Part shown: piece after piece, positions 7,047-12,581 of the stretch
Layout: every line of letters starts with the position of its first letter
How positions within the stretch are numbered: position 1 is the stretch's first letter
Source: Vulcanisaeta sp. UBA163
Lineage (GTDB): Archaea > Thermoproteota > Thermoprotei > Thermoproteales > Thermocladiaceae
Direction of reading: 5' to 3'
Assembly: GCA_002496475.1 (NCBI GenBank)
Contig: DAJV01000104.1
Location: forward strand, 1-13,742
DNA: 13,742 nucleotides
Translations under genes and position numbers: made by a program
The notes under the pieces: model-generated
Seen by the model: the letters and a program-made list of their open reading frames with translations, nothing else
The model's database searches: none
Told to the model about the DNA's origin: nothing

Positions 7047-7055
7047 TGCCTTGCG

Positions 7056-7520
7056 CTACTCCTCAGTGGTCTCATTGTACTTCTGGACACGTTTAAGGCC
7101 CATATGCCTTAATACCGATAATACCTGGTTAATGTACTTATTCACATCAACCTCATTTAATTCCCTATCTCTAATTATTACCTCCATAACCTTGGCATAA
7201 TTCTTGTATTCCTCATTTAGTTTCTTCCAGGGTATACCCCTCAATGATTGCATTAACCTTTCATTAACTGGTAATAACTTCTTAATCATCAGAAATGAGA
7301 TTATTGGATAACCAACGTAACCCCTATACACGGTTCCATTATCTGTACTATCAATCTCCCTCCTAGAGACATTCACATAAACTTTATACGTCCTAGTTCC
7401 ATCAGATGATCGAATCAGCGCTTCATTCTCGTTAATTACCTCGACCCTACCATCAGCAATCGCCCCAAGGGCCTCAAGAACCTTGATCCTGGGCGGCATC
7501 CTGAGAAATACCGAACTCAC
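7056..7520 (-). CDS. Conserved-looking hypothetical protein, basic, about 150 residues
   Basis: I do not recognise this family. The frame can be extended to a TTG at 7562 (168 residues), but candidate starts at GTG 7520 and ATG 7499 fit better with promoter-like sequence upstream. From ATG 7499 the protein begins MPPRIKVLEALGAIADGR. An N-terminal mixed alpha/beta part (to about residue 75 of the long form) has alternating hydrophobic strands and many charged residues. The C-terminal half looks helical and rich in Lys, Arg and Glu, with no cysteine, signal peptide or membrane helix. The pattern suggests a small cytoplasmic protein that could bind nucleic acid, but that is a guess. It is transcribed divergently from moeA across an inverted-repeat promoter and converges on the Cas4-like gene. 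Confidence 0.62.
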   Translation of the reverse strand: MSSVFLRMPPRIKVLEALGAIADGRVEVINENEALIRSSDGTRTYKVYVNVSRREIDSTDNGTVYRGYVGYPIISFLMIKKLLPVNERLMQSLRGIPWKKLNEEYKNYAKVMEVIIRDRELNEVDVNKYINQVLSVLRHMGLKRVQKYNETTEE

Positions 7521-7552
7521 ATGGTTTTTGACAATTGCCTTATTTTTAAGCC

Positions 7553-7574
7553 ATTTTAACAACCTGGTTAAAAT
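7553..7574. promoter_or_regulatory. Symmetric divergent promoter: 8-bp inverted repeat GTTAAAAT
   Basis: ATTTTAAC at 7553-7560 and GTTAAAAT at 7567-7574 are perfect inverted copies around AACCTG. Each arm reads as a TATA-like box outward. The right arm, centred near 7571, predicts transcription at about 7597, matching the moeA GTG at 7596. The left arm, centred near 7556, predicts a leftward start at about 7530, just before GTG 7520. It could also be an operator. Confidence 0.5.
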
Positions 7575-7595
7575 TATATGACATTACAGTACTAA

Positions 7596-8870
7596 GTGCT
7601 CAACATGGGCTTTAAGGAGACTAAGACTGTGAATCAGGTCCTTAATGAAGCAACTAAACACATTAGGCATGTACCTAGGATTATTGAACTGGAAATAACT
7701 GAGGCACTCAATAAGTATCTAGCTGAGGATGTAACGGCTAGGTTTGATGTACCTGGATTTAATAGGTCAGCGGTTGATGGCTATGCAGTCAGGAGCATGG
7801 ACACCTTTGGAGCGTCACCAACTAATCCAATAACACTAAGGGTAATTGGATTCATGGCTGTTGGTGATGACCCAGGTAGGTACGTCCTGAACCCAGGTGA
7901 GGCTGTCGAAATCAGCACGGGCGCCCCATTGCCAATTAATGCTGATGCAGTCGTGATGTATGAGGATTCACGTAGATCAGGAGATCTAGTTGAAGTATTG
8001 AGACCTGCGCCTCCAATGGGTAATGTATCAAGGAAGGGGGAGGATGTCAGGTCTAATGAAACAATGCTTAGGAGAGGCATGAAATTACTCCCCTGGGACT
8101 TAGGTGTGTTGGCGTCAATGGGTATTTACAGGATTAGGGTATTTTCACCGAGGATTGCTATAATAAGCACTGGTAGTGAGTTAATTGAAGTAGTTGATGC
8201 GCCAATAAATGGGCCACCACCTGGTAAGGTAATTAATAGCTCGAGGTTCGTAATAGATGGATTGCTTAGAACTCTTGGTTGTGAGCCAGTGTATCTAGGT
8301 ATTATTGGTGATGATGAGGATGGGATTGCCAGGGTTGTGGGCAATGCCCTTGGGGATTACGATGCTGTAATAACCACGGGAGGCGTATCGGTGGGTAAGG
8401 TTGACTATACAATAAAGGCTGTAATGAGATTAAAACCTGAGTACATAAGCCATGGTCTCTCAATTAGGCCTGGAAAACCAAATAGTATCGCCGTGATCAA
8501 TGGTAAGCCAGTATTTATGTTAAGTGGATTTCCTGTTGCAGCCGCAACGGGGTTTGACGTTCTTGTGAGGCCGGTGTTACTCCACATGATGGGTGCCACT
8601 GATGATCCAAAACCAACCGTGAGGGGTATTCTTACAAGGAGGGTGTCGACACCTGTAAATACCAGGTCCTTTGTGAGGGTTATGGCTTACCTGGGCAAGG
8701 ACGGTAGAGTGTACGTAGAACCACTGGCATTGACGGGAAGCGGTGTGTTGAGCACGTTGGTTAGGGGTAACGGTATCCTCATAGTCCCTGAAAATAGGGA
8801 GGGATTCGATGAAGGCGATGAGGTGGAGATCATCCTGAACAGGCCATTGTTTATTGAAAAACCGCAATAA
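7596..8870 (+). CDS. moeA: Molybdopterin molybdenumtransferase MoeA (Mo or W insertion)
   Basis: 424 residues, full length for MoeA with no extra PBP-like or MoaB domain. It catalyses the last step of cofactor synthesis, inserting molybdate or tungstate into adenylylated molybdopterin. Visible motifs are FNRSAVDGYAV at 55-65 with Asp61, AVEISTGAPLP at 103-113, GEDVR at 148-152, IISTGSEL at 189-196, the MPT-binding segment VITTGGVSVGKVD at 258-270, and SIRPGKP at 289-295 followed by LSGFPVAA at 309-316. The C-terminal domain IV covers about 340-424. In hyperthermophilic archaea the metal is often tungsten, which sequence alone cannot tell. GTG 7596 fits the promoter; ATG 7605 is an alternative three codons later. 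The divergent orphan gene and the following orphan are its immediate neighbours; no other moa or mob gene is seen. Confidence 0.94.
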   Translation: MLNMGFKETKTVNQVLNEATKHIRHVPRIIELEITEALNKYLAEDVTARFDVPGFNRSAVDGYAVRSMDTFGASPTNPITLRVIGFMAVGDDPGRYVLNPGEAVEISTGAPLPINADAVVMYEDSRRSGDLVEVLRPAPPMGNVSRKGEDVRSNETMLRRGMKLLPWDLGVLASMGIYRIRVFSPRIAIISTGSELIEVVDAPINGPPPGKVINSSRFVIDGLLRTLGCEPVYLGIIGDDEDGIARVVGNALGDYDAVITTGGVSVGKVDYTIKAVMRLKPEYISHGLSIRPGKPNSIAVINGKPVFMLSGFPVAAATGFDVLVRPVLLHMMGATDDPKPTVRGILTRRVSTPVNTRSFVRVMAYLGKDGRVYVEPLALTGSGVLSTLVRGNGILIVPENREGFDEGDEVEIILNRPLFIEKPQ

Positions 8871-8874
8871 GATA

Positions 8875-8884
8875 GCTTTTTAAC
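8875..8884 (+). promoter_or_regulatory. TATA element for the orphan gene at 8907
   Basis: GCTTTTTAAC, just after the moeA stop, is centred near 8880, 27 nt before the ATG at 8907. The spacing favours this ATG over the TTG at 8898 and suggests a leaderless transcript separate from moeA. Confidence 0.55.
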
Positions 8885-8906
8885 CCGTTACCTAGCCTTG
8901 AAGGTA

Positions 8907-9368
8907 ATGTCGTCATCGATTCCTGAGTACCTAAGAGCATCTGTTAAAGTTAAGGAACTCGTTAACGGTATAGAGATCAACTCATTTAAGGTACCTCCGC
9001 ATAAGTTTTTCGTTAATGAGGAGTTGGCGTACTTATCCCTACCTCTGAACATTGATGAGAAGGTCCTCATTAATAAAATAAATGAGTTAAAGCTTGGTAG
9101 AAAAACCATAGAGAAGTTATATGCCATAAGGCTCGATACGGAGCCGTGGCAATACAACGAACTCGAACTACCTGACCTAGTCAGCAATGAGGTTGATGGC
9201 ACATCACTGGAGGGCAGGGGTAATATTGTGTTTTCAGCATATATCCATGTTAATGACATAAAGAATTTCCTAAAAATAGTTGCCTTTAAGTACGTAAGTT
9301 ACATAGAGGTAAATATTGTCAGGCTAGCAGGTTACCAAGGAGTGATTAGGTACCTAGTGCATTTCTGA
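8907..9368 (+). CDS. Hypothetical protein, 153 residues
   Basis: I do not recognise this family. ATG 8907 gives 153 residues; an in-frame TTG at 8898 would add three, but the TATA spacing supports the ATG. The protein is cytoplasmic-looking, without cysteine, signal peptide or membrane helix. It has an alternating strand-helix pattern: a strand-rich N-terminal part (VKVKELVNGIEINSFKVP), a lysine-rich helix (IDEKVLINKINELKLGRK), an acidic middle with WQYNELELPDL, and a C-terminal hydrophobic strand region ending in VIRYLVHF. It follows moeA by 36 bp on the same strand and converges on the NurA-family gene with a 15-bp gap. Coding is supported by an open frame, local-like codon use and a good promoter. 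Function is unknown. Confidence 0.65.
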   Translation: MSSSIPEYLRASVKVKELVNGIEINSFKVPPHKFFVNEELAYLSLPLNIDEKVLINKINELKLGRKTIEKLYAIRLDTEPWQYNELELPDLVSNEVDGTSLEGRGNIVFSAYIHVNDIKNFLKIVAFKYVSYIEVNIVRLAGYQGVIRYLVHF

Positions 9369-9383
9369 ATTCTAAAAGCGACT

Positions 9384-10799
9384 TTATTCCTGGGCATCCT
9401 CTGATTGAGGACTCAAGTCCATGTTAAATGCCATACCGAACCTCCTCTTTGTTTGAATCCTCAACTTATTCACAGCCGCCATGGTGTATTCTAGAAATTG
9501 ATCCTCGCCGAAATTAGCATACTCGTGAGCAAGCCACAATAATTTGTTATAATGTATGGGATCCCTATACATACCCATGAGTAGGGCTAGGTGCTCACTA
9601 ATATCGATCTTATCATAAAATAATTTCCAAGGAACACTATGGTTAAACAGCGGCCAATCGTAGTAAGGTATTTCAACAACCATCGGGGCATCACTATCAT
9701 GGAACTTAACATACATCATTAGTATCCTTGGGAACTCCGTTAATACACGCCTAACGATATCGAGTTCTTCATCCATGTTTAGATTTCCGTAATCATCAAC
9801 AGTCCTTAATCCAGCACTATCTTCTATCCTATCCTTAATGAATTTAAGCAAATTATCTATTTGAATTAATGACTTGTGATTTAGATAAGCATCCATTGCA
9901 CCTATTAATAACTTCCTAGTTATCCCAGACCTAATACCCTGCATTCTTATTAACTCCTCAAGAAGCATCATATCAGATATTGATTGACTCAACGCCATCC
10001 TAATACCTACCCTTATTAAATCCCTGTGGGAACCATTGTAATTCTTAGCCAATGCTATTAACTTATTTCTATAGTTTCTAATCCAGACAACGCTATACCA
10101 ATCAATACCCCTATTAAGTATATCAAGGAGTTCCTTGCTAACATTAACAAAGGGTACGTCACTGAGTATTATTTCCTTCAGGGCCTTAAATAATATGTAA
10201 TCCTTGTAAATCTTTAATTTAGAATCCTTAGACACAAAAACAACATTAATGCCGAGTTCCCTAGCCCTATCAAGAACGTTATATAGGTTCTCCAGGGCCC
10301 TAATGACCTCGGGTATATAGTAAAGGTCTAGGAATCCCTTCGTTAGGATTAACTCGTGGATTAATGCCGTGATCTTTGCGTATAAACTGCCATCCAGTAA
10401 TAAAAAGTCGTACTTATTCCTCCCAATTGCCCTTAAGGCGACCTCGCCCTCTATGTATGACAGTAGCACCCACTTAACGACTGGAGTGAATACTGGGACC
10501 CAATTAACAACTACATCCTTAATGGGTTGCTCGCCAGCGTTATTGACGGCAATTGCCCTGGCTATTATGATTGCACTACCATCCCTAAGCTCAAGTTCCC
10601 TAACCCCACCATCAACAGCCACAGCCCTAGCCTCACTACGCCTACTGGGTGTTGGTAATGGCTTCCATAGATCCTTAATGTCACTAACCTCAATGAATTT
10701 ACTTAATGCATTGTGCATTGTATTTGCTCTTCCTAATCCATGGTTATTACTCAACTCCGTAAGTCTCTTGTAGTAAATATCATAAAATATATCAGCCAC
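9384..10799 (-). CDS. nurA: NurA-domain nuclease family protein
   Basis: 471 residues from GTG 10799 (477 from GTG 10817; numbering here uses the longer form). It fits the NurA family, a 5'-3' nuclease that with the HerA helicase resects DNA double-strand breaks in archaea. Visible signatures: AVAVDGGVREL at 65-75 with Asp69, a conserved acidic pair E123/E125, the hydrophobic strand FLLLDGSL at 138-145 with Asp142, INVVFVSKDSK at 190-200, and a C-terminal HYNKLLWLAHEYANF at 422-436 supplying candidate metal-ligand histidines. Length is close to the roughly 450-residue Pyrococcus protein and longer than the Sulfolobus one. Unlike the usual herA-nurA arrangement, neither neighbour here is HerA: the gene stands alone between a divergent glycoprotein gene and a convergent orphan. 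A TATA element at 10821-10834 places the start at about 10800, favouring GTG 10799. It could be a NurA paralogue instead of the main one. Confidence 0.82.
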   Translation of the reverse strand: MADIFYDIYYKRLTELSNNHGLGRANTMHNALSKFIEVSDIKDLWKPLPTPSRRSEARAVAVDGGVRELELRDGSAIIIARAIAVNNAGEQPIKDVVVNWVPVFTPVVKWVLLSYIEGEVALRAIGRNKYDFLLLDGSLYAKITALIHELILTKGFLDLYYIPEVIRALENLYNVLDRARELGINVVFVSKDSKLKIYKDYILFKALKEIILSDVPFVNVSKELLDILNRGIDWYSVVWIRNYRNKLIALAKNYNGSHRDLIRVGIRMALSQSISDMMLLEELIRMQGIRSGITRKLLIGAMDAYLNHKSLIQIDNLLKFIKDRIEDSAGLRTVDDYGNLNMDEELDIVRRVLTEFPRILMMYVKFHDSDAPMVVEIPYYDWPLFNHSVPWKLFYDKIDISEHLALLMGMYRDPIHYNKLLWLAHEYANFGEDQFLEYTMAAVNKLRIQTKRRFGMAFNMDLSPQSEDAQE

Positions 10800-10820
10800 T
10801 GAGTGCCTACCCTGCACTAC

Positions 10821-10834
10821 GTTATAATAGTTTT
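10821..10834 (-). promoter_or_regulatory. TATA element for the NurA-family gene
   Basis: On the minus strand this reads AAAACTATTATAAC, centred near 10826. That is 27 nt from GTG 10799 but only 9 nt from GTG 10817, so the inner GTG is the likelier leaderless start. Confidence 0.55.
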
Positions 10835-10888
10835 TGCTTACTCACATACTACTGGGTACAGTGTAAGTTTTAGTGTTGTGTTGAGTAA

Positions 10889-10900
10889 ACATTTATTAAT
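10889..10900 (+). promoter_or_regulatory. Putative TATA element for the exported glycoprotein gene
   Basis: ACATTTATTAAT, centred near 10895, predicts transcription from about 10921. That leaves a leader of roughly 10 nt before ATG 10932, or about 5 nt before TTG 10926. Confidence 0.45.
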
Positions 10901-10911
10901 GGGCAGATATG

Positions 10912-10927
10912 AATGACTCTGGTCATT
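10912..10927. repeat. Inverted repeat just upstream of the exported glycoprotein start
   Basis: AATGAC (10912-10917) and GTCATT (10922-10927) are perfect 6-bp arms around TCTG. The dyad spans the predicted transcription start and ends five bases before ATG 10932, so it could be an operator or chance. It is short. Confidence 0.35.
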
Positions 10928-10931
10928 GATT

Positions 10932-11678
10932 ATGAACTTAAGGTACGTGATAATAGCCGTAGTAGTAGCGGTAATAGTAGTAATAGGCGTTGTCCTTATG
11001 CTATACATGCCTAGAACAACTGGCCCAAGCTTCAACGAATTACTTACACTAACAAATAGTAGCACCTATACGGCTAATTATAATTATTATATTTACTCAA
11101 ATATAGCTGGTCAATCAAATACAGAGAATTATCTCTTTACGTATAGCCAGAGAGGATCCACTGACAGGTATATTTTTGTTACAACAACGAGTTATCCACA
11201 AACGAGCCTTTACATAGTAACCACGCAATTGAGCAATGGAACAATACTGCAGTGCATAGTGGAGCCCATGGGCGCTGGTTGTTCCTCCATTAACCAAACC
11301 TTCAATCTAGTTAACCTCGCATTACCTGTGATTAACTCATCAAGATTCACATTCACCGGCACACAAAAAATACTTGGCTACAATGCCTACTGCTATGTAT
11401 CAAGGAACACAACAACACTAGGCTCCATAATGCCCAGCGCAATGGAGGCAGGCCTTGGCTCATTACCAGTGAATATAACGAGTGAGGTATGCATTGCGCA
11501 GGATGGAATACCACTCCTGATAAAACTAAGTATATTCGGGTCGTTAAGTGCCAGTGGTTACTCGGCACCCATAAACATGACACAGATGCTGCAAGCAACC
11601 AATGTTCAAGATGGAACCTACCTAAGTAGCAACGCCACATTACTACTCAGTAAGTTGGGCATAAATATGACAGGCTGA
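10932..11678 (+). CDS. Membrane-anchored, extracellular, heavily N-glycosylated protein of unknown function
   Basis: 248 residues from ATG 10932 (250 from TTG 10926; numbering uses the longer form). A positively charged N-terminus (NLRY) is followed by one hydrophobic helix, about residues 8-27, made almost only of Val, Ile and Ala. There is no obvious cleavage site, so it is likely an anchor with the rest outside. The remaining 220 residues are rich in Ser, Thr, Asn and Tyr. They carry nine N-x-S/T sequons, at N44, N104, N123, N137, N161, N183, N217, N236 and N247, typical of crenarchaeal surface proteins. Four cysteines (C110, C119, C156, C189) could form two disulfides. The spaced hydrophobic strands suggest a beta-rich fold. 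No enzyme or binding motif is recognised. The next gene on the same strand encodes a thiol-disulfide domain without a signal peptide, so a link is unproven. Confidence 0.75.
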   Translation: MNLRYVIIAVVVAVIVVIGVVLMLYMPRTTGPSFNELLTLTNSSTYTANYNYYIYSNIAGQSNTENYLFTYSQRGSTDRYIFVTTTSYPQTSLYIVTTQLSNGTILQCIVEPMGAGCSSINQTFNLVNLALPVINSSRFTFTGTQKILGYNAYCYVSRNTTTLGSIMPSAMEAGLGSLPVNITSEVCIAQDGIPLLIKLSIFGSLSASGYSAPINMTQMLQATNVQDGTYLSSNATLLLSKLGINMTG

Positions 11679-11701
11679 AAAACTAATTAACAACAGCAAC
11701 T

Positions 11702-11717
11702 GCCTTAAAAACAAGGC
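11702..11717 (+). promoter_or_regulatory. TATA-like element inside a short hairpin, upstream of the glutaredoxin-fusion gene
   Basis: GCCTT (11702-11706) and AAGGC (11713-11717) pair around AAAAAC. The A/T-rich centre CTTAAAAA, near 11707, lies about 29 nt before the GTG at 11736, acceptable for a leaderless or near-leaderless start. The hairpin could instead end the upstream glycoprotein transcript. Confidence 0.4.
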
Positions 11718-11735
11718 TTAATTGACCACGGAATT

Positions 11736-12563
11736 GTGAGCACGCACAATATCGAGATATTCATACACCCGACCTGTAGTACTTGCCACACACTAACCAG
11801 GTTATTAAGACAATGGGGTTACTTAGATAGGGTTAGGATAATTGACACGTCTAAGGACCCGTACATAGCAATGGAGAGAGGCATAAGGTCGGTGCCTAGT
11901 ATCCTCATTAACGGTGAACTCGTATTCGCAGGTATTGTCGATTTCAAGAGACTTAAGGCAATACTTGATGGAGAGTATTCAAGTAGTAAATTCGATGGCG
12001 ACCTGAGGGAGCTTGAGGAGAGGTTTTTCAAGGGTGTCCTTGATAGCGTTGCTACGGCACTTTGGCTTTACGTTAATGAGGACTGCGACGCCTTACTCAG
12101 GGATAGGGAGTTCACCATGGCAATAACGAACATATCCATATATAGTAATCGTGAGGAAGCGTATAATGAATTACGTAAGTACCTAGGCTACCCTGACATG
12201 TGTAGGGATGCCATAAGAAGCAGGGAGGAGAAGTTCCTGGTGGTGATAATCAAGAACTTCGCTAGGGAGATTTACTGGCTACACAACAGGTTCCTCAGCT
12301 GGAGTGAAATATCGAAATTATATAATAAAGAGGTCATTGCCCACTGGATGATTGTACGTAGTGCCCTCGGTAGGGTCGGCCTTAGGGTGCACCCAATTAG
12401 CAATGAGAGGTTTTGGGAGAAGGTAGGGAAGGTTTATAACTACATGAGTCAGGTATTTGAGGAGTACATGAGACAAGTGATTGAGGAGCAGGCGAGCATA
12501 TTCGGTGACTCGGAGTATGTTGAGGTTATTGACAGTATTATGAAAAATATAAAGAGTTCTTAA
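11736..12563 (+). CDS. Glutaredoxin/thioredoxin-like domain fused to a large helical domain of unknown function
   Basis: 275 residues. Residues 4-80 form a compact glutaredoxin-like domain: a strand (IEIFIHP), the redox motif C14-S-T-C17, a helix, a strand (RVRIIDTSKD), then SVPSILINGELVFAG with the expected cis-proline at 54. Residues about 85-275 have no recognised domain. They are predicted mostly helical, rich in Trp, Tyr, Arg and Glu, with two further cysteines (C117, C156) and a long C-terminal amphipathic helix. No signal peptide or membrane helix is seen, so the protein should be cytoplasmic. The N-terminal half suggests thiol-disulfide exchange, and the C-terminal half may bring a partner or substrate. 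The GTG start suits the A/T-rich element at 11702-11717. The radical SAM gene follows after 18 bp, so the two may be cotranscribed. Confidence 0.8.
   Translation: MSTHNIEIFIHPTCSTCHTLTRLLRQWGYLDRVRIIDTSKDPYIAMERGIRSVPSILINGELVFAGIVDFKRLKAILDGEYSSSKFDGDLRELEERFFKGVLDSVATALWLYVNEDCDALLRDREFTMAITNISIYSNREEAYNELRKYLGYPDMCRDAIRSREEKFLVVIIKNFAREIYWLHNRFLSWSEISKLYNKEVIAHWMIVRSALGRVGLRVHPISNERFWEKVGKVYNYMSQVFEEYMRQVIEEQASIFGDSEYVEVIDSIMKNIKSS
12545..12554 (+). promoter_or_regulatory. Possible TATA element for the radical SAM gene, inside the preceding gene
   Basis: AAATATAAAG, within the last codons of the glutaredoxin-fusion gene, is centred about 32 nt before ATG 12582. It would give a leader of about 6 nt. 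Cotranscription with the upstream gene is equally possible. Confidence 0.3.
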
Positions 12564-12581
12564 GCTATGATTATGTGAGGC

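Noticed and set aside
8300..8330. C-box-like TGATGATGA motif as a C/D box guide RNA.
   Set aside because: It encodes Gly-Asp-Asp-Glu-Asp-Gly inside moeA, and no suitably spaced CTGA D box or C'/D' pair is seen. The similar run near 737 in nuoL was rejected for the same reason.
10818..10925. A small RNA or tRNA in the largest intergenic space.
   Set aside because: No cloverleaf or strong stem is found; only weak 4-5 bp dyads and the promoter elements of the two divergent genes are present.
10932..12563. Exported glycoprotein and glutaredoxin-fusion protein as an envelope disulfide-forming pair.
   Set aside because: The glutaredoxin-like protein has no signal peptide or membrane helix, so it should not meet the extracellular cysteines; adjacency alone is not enough.
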